DNA from: Chlorobiota bacterium
Lineage (GTDB): Bacteria; Bacteroidota; Ignavibacteria; Kapaibacteriales; UBA961
DNA: 64,000 nt
NCBI GenBank assembly: GCA_014191195.1
Contig: BJGZ01000002.1
Location: 1 to 64,000, forward strand
Direction of reading: 5' to 3'
Under the pieces are notes generated by a model. That model was not told where the DNA came from. It worked only from the letters and a program-made list of their open reading frames with translations, and did not search any database. The first letter of the stretch is position 1, and every line of letters starts with the position of its first letter. Both the position numbers and the translations under genes were made by a program. Below, one piece after another: positions 29,255 to 37,989 of this stretch.

Positions 29255-30445
29255 ATGCAAGAACCCCAAGAAATATCATCATATAGAGAATCTTCAGTGT
29301 TTCTGATATACATAAAACACAATATCAAAAAAATATTGATAGTTTCTTTATGCTGTTCTATTATTGGGATTTTGATCTCATATATCCTACCACATACATA
29401 TTCCTCTACAGTAATGGTACTACCTGTTGAGCAAAAAAATGGTGGGTCTGGCATTGCATCGTTGCTATCGGGGAATTTACCATCTGGATTAGGTGGAATT
29501 ATGGGCGCAAACGAATCAAAAAATAGCTTTTTATCTCCCGAATTACTGTTGTCAAGAACATTATCTGAAATGATTGAAAAGCAAGGTAACCTTAAAAAAT
29601 ACGATCAATATCTTTCTATCCCTGATAAAGATAAAATTTCTGAGTTGAGAAAAAGTTTATCAATTGATACAAGAAGAAGCGGAATTGTATTATTAGAAGC
29701 AAATTGGAGTACAGGATTTTTCCCCAGCTATCAAGATAAAGAACAGTCTTCCTTATTAGCATCGATCATTGCTAATCAAGCAGCTTATGGAATTGATATT
29801 ATATCAAAAAATAAAAGTACCTCAACAGCAAAAAGAGCCAGAGTGTTTATTGATAAAATAATGGCAGAAAATAAAGCATCATTGGATTCACATTATCTTG
29901 CTCTTCAACAATTTCAAAAACAAAATAAAATTGTTGAATTAGAGGAACAAGGAAAGTTGATTATCGGAAATGCTGTGTTAATGGGAACAGAATTAGCAAA
30001 AGCACAAATTGAATTAGATATTGCAAAACAACAATTTCAGAGTGATGCGCCTGCAGTAACTCTTCTACAAAAAAAAGTATCTTCTTTACAAAAACAGTTT
30101 TCTTTAGTTCAATCCGGCGGAAATTCATCAGATCAATTCTCTATCAACTTGAAAAAAATACCTGAATTAGGAAAAAAATATGTGATTATGCTTCGAGATA
30201 TCAAGATTATGGAACAAATCAATGCATATCTTCAAACGCAAAGAACGCAAGAATATATTCAGGAAGTGAGAGATTTCCCAGAAATTCAAATTGTAGAAAA
30301 AGCTATTCCAGAAATCAAACATATTTTTCCTAAACGATCTATTATCGCAATTATATTTTTCTTTCTAGGAATTATTTTATCTGTCTTTTATGGTATTATA
30401 AAAGCTTCCAGACAATCTTCCTTTCCTTCCCTCCAAAAAAAGTAA
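29255..30445 (+). CDS. Chain-length determinant (Wzz/PCP family) inner-membrane protein
   Basis: The 396-residue protein has the PCP layout: a first membrane helix (about 24-45, 'KILIVSLCCSIIGILISYIL'), a long periplasmic part with coiled-coil helices (about 175-300), and a second helix near the C-terminus (about 366-388, 'SIIAIIFFFLGIILSVFYGI'). The Pro-rich signature just before the second helix is present in reduced form ('AIPEIKHIFPKR'). It sets chain length and links polymerisation to the Wza-like pore encoded just upstream. There is no cytoplasmic tyrosine-kinase domain. No polymerase or flippase gene is in the window. Confidence 0.87.
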   Translation: MQEPQEISSYRESSVFLIYIKHNIKKILIVSLCCSIIGILISYILPHTYSSTVMVLPVEQKNGGSGIASLLSGNLPSGLGGIMGANESKNSFLSPELLLSRTLSEMIEKQGNLKKYDQYLSIPDKDKISELRKSLSIDTRRSGIVLLEANWSTGFFPSYQDKEQSSLLASIIANQAAYGIDIISKNKSTSTAKRARVFIDKIMAENKASLDSHYLALQQFQKQNKIVELEEQGKLIIGNAVLMGTELAKAQIELDIAKQQFQSDAPAVTLLQKKVSSLQKQFSLVQSGGNSSDQFSINLKKIPELGKKYVIMLRDIKIMEQINAYLQTQRTQEYIQEVRDFPEIQIVEKAIPEIKHIFPKRSIIAIIFFFLGIILSVFYGIIKASRQSSFPSLQKK

Positions 30446-30480
30446 TTCATTTTCTAAAAAATACTGTATCTTTATTCCAC

Positions 30481-30596
30481 GTTAGAGGTGCTGATATCTT
30501 TTTGATATCAGAGAATAGGGAAAACCGTTAAAATCGGTTACGGTAGCGCCGCTGTGATATGGTTCATCCATTAAGTCAGAAGACCTGCCTCTTAAC
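30481..30596 (+). promoter_or_regulatory. Cobalamin (B12) riboswitch
   Basis: The conserved B12-element blocks are present in order: 'gaggtgctgatatc', 'gagaatagggaaaaccg', 'aaaatcggttacggtagcg', 'ccgctgtgat' and 'aagtcagaagacctgcc'. The closing stem pairs gttagagg (30481-30488) with cctcttaac (30588-30596, one bulge). A perfect inner hairpin ctgatatc/gatatcag lies near 30491-30511. A -7-like TATCTTTA is at 30467-30474. Binding of cobalamin normally turns off the downstream gene, here the beta-propeller protein and possibly the CobC-like phosphatase. Confidence 0.93.
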
Positions 30597-30599
30597 AAA

Positions 30600-30646
30600 T
30601 TCATCAATGTCATGTGGCAACATCTGCGCTTTACCGATGTGATGAA
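30600..30646 (+). promoter_or_regulatory. Candidate expression-platform hairpin of the B12 riboswitch
   Basis: ttcatca (30600-30606) pairs perfectly with tgatgaa (30640-30646). Inside it catc (30621-30624) pairs with gatg (30636-30639), leaving the loop tgcgctttacc. The position right after the aptamer fits a regulatory hairpin like P13 of other B12 riboswitches. Two ATGs (30607 and 30612) sit in its bulge. Confidence 0.45.
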
Positions 30647-30779
30647 GCATCAGTTTACTCTATTATGTAAGAATACATTTGATTATTCTTGCATAGTTGT
30701 TGTATATCCTTCTATGCTTCTCCTATCTAAATCAGCATATTCCAATGACAATATTTACATATTTTATTGGACAAATCCT

Positions 30780-32135
30780 GTGAAAATTCTTAGTACATTC
30801 TTCTTTTGTTTCTGCACATCATTATCAATACTTCATTCTCAAAGTCAATCTAGTATCGGTGTTGGGCATCAGCCATTATCTTTATTTCAGAACGCCGATA
30901 CCGTTCATGTATTTTGTAATGGAATTGATAAAAATTTTGATGGAATATGCCAGCTAGATTCTGGTGATATACCTGCAACGTGGTGGCAAATTGATGCTTA
31001 TACAAAAGCATTAAAAGGTATTTCAGTTATGGAAAGGGGATATTTTGAATTTCCATTTAGAAATGCAATAACCAAACAATATATGTATTGTTCAAGGGCC
31101 AATAAAATCGAACAATATGATCTATCAACCAGACAATTAATTGATTCGTCAATTGTGCAATTAGATAATCCATCTCAAAAAATTACAGCTATAACAGCTA
31201 TTCAAAGTAGTGGTAAAGAAATAGCATTAATGTATTCATCCAAAAAGGATTATGTATCTTCAGGTGAATTTACATTATTTAGCTTGGCCAATAAGACAGT
31301 TCTTTTTTCTACATATATTGGAATAAACCCACAACACATATTAGCCTTTCCAGAATCACAAACATTAATGTGTGCAATTTTATGTGAAGGTACTTTTGGC
31401 TCTAATGATTCAAAAATATTTTTTGTCTTAAAGCCCAATAGTAATAATCCTAATATTTCAATTGATTCTATTGATATAGGTGATACTGGAAATTATCTGG
31501 CCGAATTCAATGGGATTTTATTAGCAGTGATGAATGGATCTCATGAAATTACTGCAGTTAATCTAGAAGATAGGTCGTTGATTGGCAAATTTCCAGTAGG
31601 TACAAGTGGATATAATGGTCCTAGAGAAGCGGTTATAGACCCATCTGGAATTGTATTTGTAAGTACATATAATTCAGATATAAGAAAAGGTTTACTTTCT
31701 AATGGAACTTTAGAGAACATTTTAGACCCTAAGGGTAAACCAGAAGGCATTGCATTAATTAATGGTGCTTTGTGGGTTGCAAATGCATATAAATCAGGTT
31801 CTTATGATTATGATTCAACAATTACAATTATGGAGCAAACTGTTGGAATATTCAATAATGACAATGATATATCACATATTTCTATAGATGAAAATCAAAA
31901 TAGTGTACAGTTTTCAGTTGAAACAAATCAATCAGAATCGTTATTGAGATGCAGAATTATAGATCTACAAGGTGCAACTATTGTGGAGAATTCTTTTGAA
32001 GGAGAATATGTATCTTCAGACAAAACACTTTTCACAGTTAGAATATTTTTAAAAAATATCATGAGTGGTATATATATTGCTGAATATACTATAGGAAATG
32101 CAAGGAAAACAATGCTCTTTATTCATCGTAAATAA
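30780..32135 (+). CDS. B12-riboswitch-controlled YncE-like beta-propeller protein with T9SS C-terminal tail
   Basis: The frame is open from an ATG at 30612, but that ATG lies in the riboswitch platform and would put about 56 residues before the signal peptide. The GTG at 30780 gives a clean one (VKILSTFFFCFCTSLSIL). Then comes an EF-hand-like segment (GIDKNFDGICQLDSGDIPAT), a YncE-type propeller with repeats such as 'NYLAEFNGILLAVMNGSHEI' and 'PREAVIDPSGIVFVS', and 'KPEGIALINGALWVANA'. The last 85 residues are a T9SS sorting domain ('RCRIIDLQGATIVENSF', ending 'GIYIAEYTIGNARKTMLF'). Control by B12 suggests a role in cobalamin capture, like the propeller BtuG of Bacteroides, which is instead a lipoprotein paired with BtuB. 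That comparison is inference. No TonB receptor gene is nearby. Confidence 0.82.
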   Translation: MKILSTFFFCFCTSLSILHSQSQSSIGVGHQPLSLFQNADTVHVFCNGIDKNFDGICQLDSGDIPATWWQIDAYTKALKGISVMERGYFEFPFRNAITKQYMYCSRANKIEQYDLSTRQLIDSSIVQLDNPSQKITAITAIQSSGKEIALMYSSKKDYVSSGEFTLFSLANKTVLFSTYIGINPQHILAFPESQTLMCAILCEGTFGSNDSKIFFVLKPNSNNPNISIDSIDIGDTGNYLAEFNGILLAVMNGSHEITAVNLEDRSLIGKFPVGTSGYNGPREAVIDPSGIVFVSTYNSDIRKGLLSNGTLENILDPKGKPEGIALINGALWVANAYKSGSYDYDSTITIMEQTVGIFNNDNDISHISIDENQNSVQFSVETNQSESLLRCRIIDLQGATIVENSFEGEYVSSDKTLFTVRIFLKNIMSGIYIAEYTIGNARKTMLFIHRK

Positions 32136-32200
32136 AAATTGTTTCACATGTAATATGCTAATTTAATAGTTATAAAAAAGTGCCTTGCCAGTAAATATGG

Positions 32201-32208
32201 TATTTTTG
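32201..32208 (+). promoter_or_regulatory. Candidate -7 element of a promoter for the CobC-like gene
   Basis: TATTTTTG, followed by tact as at the ligA promoter, matches TAnnTTTG and lies 25 bases before the ATG. The -33 TTG is not at the right distance (nearest one 13 bases away), so the site is weaker than the ligA promoter. If used, the phosphatase would also be expressed independently of the riboswitch. Confidence 0.45.
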
Positions 32209-32233
32209 TACTGAAACTTACAAATGAAGGCTT

Positions 32234-32800
32234 ATGGACTTATATTTTTTACGTCATACAACATTATCTGTAGATAATGGGATGTGTTTTGGACAATCTG
32301 AAATCACTGTATCTTCTAGTTTTTTACAAGAAGCAGCCGATACTATGAAATTAGTTCCAGATAAGCATAATGCTGTCTATTTTGCTAGCCCAACTAGACG
32401 TTGTATTCAATTAGCAGAATTTATCAGTAAAAGACCAGCTATGCAAGATCTTCGATTAGCAGATTTACATTTTGGGGATTGGGAAAAGCAATACTGGGCT
32501 GATATACAACCAGATCAACTAGATGATTGGATGCAAGATATTGTTATAAATAAAGTACCTGGTGGAGAATCGTATGGAGATGTACTATTAAGGGTACAAT
32601 CATTTATAGAAGATATTAGTAAAAAAAATCATAAAACTGTTGTGATATCAACTCATGCAAGTGTGATTAGGGCAGTGTTATCATATGTATTGGAAATCCC
32701 ATTTCACAGAACATTTGACATACATATTGCATTTGGAAGCATCACAAAAATTAGTGTAGACAAAGATTCATTTATTGTAGAATATATAAATAGGGTATAA
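32234..32800 (+). CDS. cobC: Histidine phosphatase, CobC-like (alpha-ribazole-5'-phosphate phosphatase)
   Basis: The 188-residue protein is a phosphoglycerate-mutase-fold phosphatase. The phospho-acceptor His is in 'YFLRHTTL' (His8), with the supporting Arg in 'ASPTRRCIQLAEFI', the acidic 'LADLHFGDWEKQYWADI', and the second His in 'VVISTHASVIRAV' (about 141). 'GMCFGQSE', 'FGDWE' and 'VPGGESYGDVLLRV' are typical of CobC, which removes phosphate from alpha-ribazole 5'-phosphate or adenosylcobalamin 5'-phosphate late in B12 assembly. Location 98 bases after a B12-controlled gene supports that reading. A general sugar-phosphate phosphatase remains possible, since no cobS/cobT/cobU is in the window. 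Confidence 0.78.
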   Translation: MDLYFLRHTTLSVDNGMCFGQSEITVSSSFLQEAADTMKLVPDKHNAVYFASPTRRCIQLAEFISKRPAMQDLRLADLHFGDWEKQYWADIQPDQLDDWMQDIVINKVPGGESYGDVLLRVQSFIEDISKKNHKTVVISTHASVIRAVLSYVLEIPFHRTFDIHIAFGSITKISVDKDSFIVEYINRV

Positions 32801-32832
32801 ATACCTTGCAATATGTAGAAGTGAGATAGATA

Positions 32833-34113
32833 ATGAATTCATATTATGAAGAAAGTTCATCAGAAGAGTTTGCGCCCGCACAACCCTTTAATGCTAATGC
32901 AGTTATGGATTGGGCAGTAATTCTTGTTACAGCATTACTTCTGTCTCTTGGATTAATATCAATTTATAGTGCTACTTATGATGCAGGAATGAGTGAATAT
33001 TTTACCAAACAAGCAATCTTCGGGTTTATTGGTATTATTGTTTTAGTTGGAGTAATGTTATTACCTGAAAAATGGCTGTATCGATTATCGTATCTATTCT
33101 ATTTATCAGCAATACTTTTGTTAATAGCTGTAATTGTAATAGGTAAAACTGTGTATGGTTCAAAAAGTTGGCTTTCTTTGGGTCCAATTACATTTCAGCC
33201 TTCTGAATTAGGAAAATTCGCAACATTACTTGCAGTAGCCAAATATATGTCTTCCAAAGGAGCTGATGTTCGAAATATTCGAGATTTATCAATCATTTTT
33301 TTACTTTTTGCAATTCCGATAGCATTAATTATGATGGAGCCAGACTTTGGAAGCGCATCTGTATATGCTACAATGATGTTAGGTATATTTTTTTGGGCTG
33401 GAGCAGACTTATTTTTTCTTTTTTTGATAACTGGAGCTCCTTTTGTTGCTATTGCTGGATTTATCGGTAAAGATTGGTTTTTTGGTGTAGCAGGATTATT
33501 AACAGCAATAAGTTTACTTTTTAAAAGAGGCATATTGATGATTATATTGTCTGCATCAGTATTTGTTTTTGTGGGCTTTTCATCTAATTATGTGTATAGT
33601 GTTTTAAAACCTCATCAAAAAAGTCGTATACAAACATTTCTTAATCCAGATAATGATCCACGAGGAAAAGGCTACCATGTCATTCAATCGATAATGGCAG
33701 TAGGTAGTGGGGGAGTTACAGGTAAGGGTTTTTTACAAGGAACACAAACGCAATTACGATATATTCCTAAACAATGGACAGATTTCATTTTCTGTGTTCC
33801 TACAGAGGAATTCGGTTTTGTAGGTGGTTTGTCTGTCATTGGTTTATTAGGATTATTGATATTTCAATGTATCACTATTGCTAGGCAAGCAGGTAATGTA
33901 TTTGGTTCAGTTTTAAGTGCAGGTGTGGGACTTCTTTTATTTTACCATTCTATGGTTAACATAGGGATGGCAATTGGATTGTTCCCAGTAATGGGAATAC
34001 CATTGCCTTTTTTAAGTGCAGGTGGCTCTGCATTGGTTATGAATATGGCTTTAGTTGGGTTAGTTCTTAATGTATATCGAAACAGAAGAAGAATAAAGAA
34101 AACAGGATATTAA
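32833..34113 (+). CDS. rodA: Rod-shape-determining SEDS glycosyltransferase RodA
   Basis: The 426-residue polytopic membrane protein (about ten helices) belongs to the SEDS family: 'LGLISIYSATYDAG', 'GSKSWLSLGPITFQPSELGK', 'LIMMEPDFGSASVYATMMLG', 'NPDNDPRGKGYHVIQSIMAV', 'GTQTQLRYIPKQWTDFIFCV', 'GIPLPFLSAGGSALVM'. It polymerises lipid II with a partner class B PBP during elongation. FtsW is related, but the sequence and lack of division genes nearby favour RodA. No mreBCD or PBP2 gene adjoins it. Its 3' end overlaps the convergent ptsI gene by 4 bases. Confidence 0.93.
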   Translation: MNSYYEESSSEEFAPAQPFNANAVMDWAVILVTALLLSLGLISIYSATYDAGMSEYFTKQAIFGFIGIIVLVGVMLLPEKWLYRLSYLFYLSAILLLIAVIVIGKTVYGSKSWLSLGPITFQPSELGKFATLLAVAKYMSSKGADVRNIRDLSIIFLLFAIPIALIMMEPDFGSASVYATMMLGIFFWAGADLFFLFLITGAPFVAIAGFIGKDWFFGVAGLLTAISLLFKRGILMIILSASVFVFVGFSSNYVYSVLKPHQKSRIQTFLNPDNDPRGKGYHVIQSIMAVGSGGVTGKGFLQGTQTQLRYIPKQWTDFIFCVPTEEFGFVGGLSVIGLLGLLIFQCITIARQAGNVFGSVLSAGVGLLLFYHSMVNIGMAIGLFPVMGIPLPFLSAGGSALVMNMALVGLVLNVYRNRRRIKKTGY

Positions 34114-35789
34114 TGAAGTTGAGAAACTTCACTGTAATTAATATGTAATATTCTCTTTTTTAACTCTAGAAGTAGAGGGGGAGAAACACTTATTTCTTGA
34201 ATACCTAAACCAATTAGTAATTCAGTTGCAGCAGAATGTCCAGCTAATTCACCACATATACCAATATTGATTCCATATTTTTTTGCTGATTCTATTGCCA
34301 TTTTCATCAAACGAATAACTGCAGGATTGAAAGGATCATAAATATCTGACACATATTCATTAAGTCTATCAGCAGCCATAGTATATTGAGTTAAATCATT
34401 GGTTCCAATACTAAAAAACGAGACTAAAGGTGCTAAAGAATCTGAAATCAATGCACTTGCCGGGGTTTCAATCATGATGCCGATTGGAAGTGCCATATCA
34501 TGAGGAATTCCTTCATGTTCAAGTTCTAATCTACTTTCTTCAATAAAAGCTAAGGATATCTTTAATTCATTGATTGTAGAAATCATTGGTAGCATAAAAC
34601 GAATATTTTTTTCTTTTGAGGCTATATATACTGCCCTAATTTGATTTTTAAAGATATCTTTTCTTTGCAATAAAAATCTAATGCCTCTTAATCCCAGGGC
34701 AGGATTATCTTCTTCAGCTAATCCCTCTGCATATTTATCAGAACCAACATCAAAAGCCCTAATTGTTAATGGATGAGGAAATGAAATATGAGATAATTCT
34801 TTATACCATTCTATTTGTTCTTGTTCTGTTGGAAAATGTTGTCTTGCAATAATTAAATATTCTGTTCTTAATAATCCAATGCCCTTGGCCCCATACTTCA
34901 TAGCTACATGTAAATCTTCTATAGAATCAATATTCGCCATTAAATGTATTGGATAACCATCTAAAGTAGTACATTCTGTATTAGCTAATAATCCTAAAGA
35001 TAATTTATTGTCATCAGCTTCTTTTTTCTTTTGAATATAAAACGATCTAGTATCTTCTGTTGGATGAACAATAAGTATTCCCGAAAATCCATCTATGATG
35101 ATAGCATCTTCATCTTGCACTTTTTCGGAAATATCTCTTAATCCTATTATAGCAGGCATACTTAAAGAACGTGCTAAAATAGATGCATGAGATGCAATAC
35201 CACCAATTTCTGTGATAAACCCCAAACAACCTGCTTTATGAAATAGCATAAGATCTGTTGGAGTAATTGACGAACCAATCACTATGCTACCTTCTGCAAC
35301 TGCATGAGAAATTGTTCGATTTCTTAATCCATTCAAAAGACGTTCTGTAACATGATCAAAATCAATAGACCTTTCTCGTATTATTGGGTCTTTTGCCAGT
35401 GTAAAAAATTGTTTTTGAACATCAAATTCATGAATAACTGCATTTTCTGCTGTATATCCTTCTTTTATTCTTGTGCGGATGGATTCATGCATAATTGAAT
35501 CCATCAGTATAAGTAAATACGTTTCAAGGATATGTGAAATCTTAGCAGACTCTTTTTGGGCTATGTCTATTATATGCTGCAATTCTTCGGATGCATTTAC
35601 TAAAGCGGCAGAAAACCTCTCTAATTCTTCAGGGATTGATTCTTCAGAAATATGAATAGGATATGATGATGGACCTTCTTTAAATAATACTATTGCCTTA
35701 CCAAATTCAATACCTTGGGATGTAGGAATACCTTTAAATCGTAATTCTTCACGATTTGTATCTTGGATATGTTCTGATTGGTTTTGCAT
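34110..35789 (-). CDS. ptsI: Phosphoenolpyruvate-protein phosphotransferase (PTS enzyme I)
   Basis: The 559-residue protein has the N-terminal HPr-binding helical part. The phosphohistidine domain has the active His201 in 'EIGGIASHASILARSLSMPA'. The C-terminal PEP-binding barrel shows 'GIGLLRTEYLI', 'TIRAFDVGSDKY', 'NPALGLRGIRF', 'FSIGTNDLTQYTMAADR' and the catalytic Cys in 'NIGICGELAGHSAA'. It transfers phosphate from PEP to HPr. No HPr or EII gene is in the window. It is the last gene of the nine-gene minus-strand run starting at kynA, 18 bases after the M1 peptidase gene. In FCB bacteria without sugar PTS it may serve regulation; that is inference. Confidence 0.94.
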   Translation of the reverse strand: MQNQSEHIQDTNREELRFKGIPTSQGIEFGKAIVLFKEGPSSYPIHISEESIPEELERFSAALVNASEELQHIIDIAQKESAKISHILETYLLILMDSIMHESIRTRIKEGYTAENAVIHEFDVQKQFFTLAKDPIIRERSIDFDHVTERLLNGLRNRTISHAVAEGSIVIGSSITPTDLMLFHKAGCLGFITEIGGIASHASILARSLSMPAIIGLRDISEKVQDEDAIIIDGFSGILIVHPTEDTRSFYIQKKKEADDNKLSLGLLANTECTTLDGYPIHLMANIDSIEDLHVAMKYGAKGIGLLRTEYLIIARQHFPTEQEQIEWYKELSHISFPHPLTIRAFDVGSDKYAEGLAEEDNPALGLRGIRFLLQRKDIFKNQIRAVYIASKEKNIRFMLPMISTINELKISLAFIEESRLELEHEGIPHDMALPIGIMIETPASALISDSLAPLVSFFSIGTNDLTQYTMAADRLNEYVSDIYDPFNPAVIRLMKMAIESAKKYGINIGICGELAGHSAATELLIGLGIQEISVSPPLLLELKKRILHINYSEVSQLH

Positions 35790-35807
35790 GAAATATAGCT
35801 ATATATA

Positions 35808-37976
35808 TTATTGTTTATAATGTTGCCAGTTTAGTAATATGGGCTTTGCCATACCTTGAATACTAATAAAATAAGATCCTTCTTGTAAATCAGGTAATAG
35901 TAAATCCTTTTGTTCATTACTTAATATTGATTCTGATATAGATGCAATATTTCTACCTTGAATAGTATAAATATGAATGTTTACATCGCGTGATTCTGTA
36001 CTGAACACTTTAATTCTAGACTCAATTGCATTGCTGTAGACAATTGCATGACAATTAGTTGGAATATAATCTGATTCTGCAGACAGGAAAACGCCAGAGA
36101 CTGTGTCTTTTTCAGCTAAAATATCATGTTGTTCATCTATTACTGCTTTAGTAACTCTAAAAGGTAGTTTAACATAACCTTCATATACTCTGTCTGTCAT
36201 GATGATATCTTGAGTTGATTTTTTACCATTTTCACCATAAAAAGTAATCGTAAAAGGAAGATGAAACACATTCGGAATATTTATAGCACTTTGTTTCTGT
36301 TGAATGATATATTGAGTAATTGTATCACCATTATTTTCTTTAAATTCTCTTAAGGAAGCAAATTGTAAAATGGGATGTCCGGGTTTCATTACCCATTGAT
36401 CAAAGAAAATATCATAGGGGATTTTTGGATTAGGAGCATATTTCTTAAATGTAGATTTGAAATCATCTGTAATAGCATTTCCATAAGCATAATCATTCAT
36501 ATACTTATGTAAAGTTGAATAATATAAACTATCACCAAGCATTGTTCTCAGCATATGATATATCCAACTGGATTTAGCATATGTTGTAGCATAATTAAAT
36601 ATAATATCAATAGAAATACCATAAATAGGAGGTTGTTGATTCTTATTATTGATATTTAAATAATCTCTTCTTTTTGCAAGCATTCTATTCATATACTCTG
36701 TTTTACCACCCCAAGACTCACCCCATAGGGCTTCTCCCCACGTTGCACCACCTTCATTTAGCCAAATATCTCCCCATGTACCACAAGTAACTAAATCACC
36801 AGTCCATTGATGCATCAATTCATGAGCAATTCCATAGCCAGATTTTCCTGCAAGCCATGTTCTATTTATTGTTGTTTGCGTTTGATGTTCCATTCCACCA
36901 AAAGAAAATGGTTGAACGGAGGTATGTCCGTAACGTTTAAAAGGATAAGGTACAAGTTTATCTGTGAATGCCTTCATCATGCCAACTGTCATGCCTAATG
37001 AATATGTTGCATTATACTCAGATCCATCTGTTTTCGTACCATCATAATCTTTTTGCCAAACATAATTTATTATTTCTATGCTGTCTTTTTTATTGTCAGA
37101 AACATACCAATCAGAGTACACTTTAAAGATAGAAGCATTTGCAACCATAAGATATGTAGGTATTAATGTTGTATCGCGAAAGTAAAAGTCTCTATACTGT
37201 ATATCTGAAGATAGTGGTCCTTCTTTTATTGATATAAGATTACCATTTGCAGCTACGGAAATATTATTTTCTCCATCATTGGGTTTAAATGGAACTCTAA
37301 CTGTTATAGATGATCTGGCTTTATCATTTGGAATATCATTACAAGGCATCCAAATCCTAGCATCTTCGGGTTCACTCATTGTATAAACTAGTTTTTCTTC
37401 AACGTAATTTGGCCCAGTCCCTGGATATTGATCTACATACATTCCTTTTGGAAACACAAATAGTCCATCTCTTCCATTGCCTTTATAGGTGTACCAGATT
37501 GTCATAATATTGGTGTCTTTTGTTTTAAGTGTATTACCAGGAATACATTTCCACTCACCGTTATATGGTTGTGTAAATGAATTATATGAAAGTAGAACTC
37601 CATTATGCGAAATCGAGTCAATAGTCATTAAAGCCCCATTTAATACAATCTCTTTTGCTAAGCTGTCGATAAGCGTATAAGCAATGGTATTATGTCCACT
37701 AAATGTATATTCACTTAAAACAGAATCTGGGGTAAGAAATGGTTTTTGCCAATCCATAAATACATCATAAGAGAGAATATCATAAGGCCTTAATATTTGG
37801 GCTTGAACTCCTAACTTGTGTTCTTTTTTGTATACGGAATTACTATGGGCACAAAGTGCATAACCCAATTGCTTAGATTCTTCGAAAGCGGGGGATACTA
37901 TGAATGGAATTTGATATTCTTGAGCATGAACAGTAACAGAATAACATGAAAGAATAAGTAAAAGATAATACATCAT
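35808..37976 (-). CDS. M1-family aminopeptidase with T9SS C-terminal tail
   Basis: A signal peptide (about 1-18) precedes an M1 N-terminal beta domain and the catalytic domain. The exopeptidase motif is 'SFGGMEHQT' (usual form GxMEN). The zinc site is His385, His389 and Glu408 in HELMHQW...WLNEGG with catalytic Glu386. The C-terminal 75 residues are a T9SS sorting domain ('RDVNIHIYTIQGRNIASIS', ending 'LQEGSYFISIQG'). The enzyme would trim N-terminal amino acids from peptides at the cell surface or outside. At 722 residues it is shorter than the large M1 enzymes because the C-terminal helical domain is short or missing. It lies 13 bases after rlpA. Confidence 0.92.
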   Translation of the reverse strand: MMYYLLLILSCYSVTVHAQEYQIPFIVSPAFEESKQLGYALCAHSNSVYKKEHKLGVQAQILRPYDILSYDVFMDWQKPFLTPDSVLSEYTFSGHNTIAYTLIDSLAKEIVLNGALMTIDSISHNGVLLSYNSFTQPYNGEWKCIPGNTLKTKDTNIMTIWYTYKGNGRDGLFVFPKGMYVDQYPGTGPNYVEEKLVYTMSEPEDARIWMPCNDIPNDKARSSITVRVPFKPNDGENNISVAANGNLISIKEGPLSSDIQYRDFYFRDTTLIPTYLMVANASIFKVYSDWYVSDNKKDSIEIINYVWQKDYDGTKTDGSEYNATYSLGMTVGMMKAFTDKLVPYPFKRYGHTSVQPFSFGGMEHQTQTTINRTWLAGKSGYGIAHELMHQWTGDLVTCGTWGDIWLNEGGATWGEALWGESWGGKTEYMNRMLAKRRDYLNINNKNQQPPIYGISIDIIFNYATTYAKSSWIYHMLRTMLGDSLYYSTLHKYMNDYAYGNAITDDFKSTFKKYAPNPKIPYDIFFDQWVMKPGHPILQFASLREFKENNGDTITQYIIQQKQSAINIPNVFHLPFTITFYGENGKKSTQDIIMTDRVYEGYVKLPFRVTKAVIDEQHDILAEKDTVSGVFLSAESDYIPTNCHAIVYSNAIESRIKVFSTESRDVNIHIYTIQGRNIASISESILSNEQKDLLLPDLQEGSYFISIQGMAKPILLNWQHYKQ

Positions 37977-37989
37977 AGATTTTCTATAT

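Noticed and set aside
30612-30779. Extra N-terminal 56 residues of the propeller protein from the ATG at 30612.
   Set aside because: The region overlaps the riboswitch platform and would put a long non-signal sequence before a good signal peptide; the GTG at 30780 fits better.
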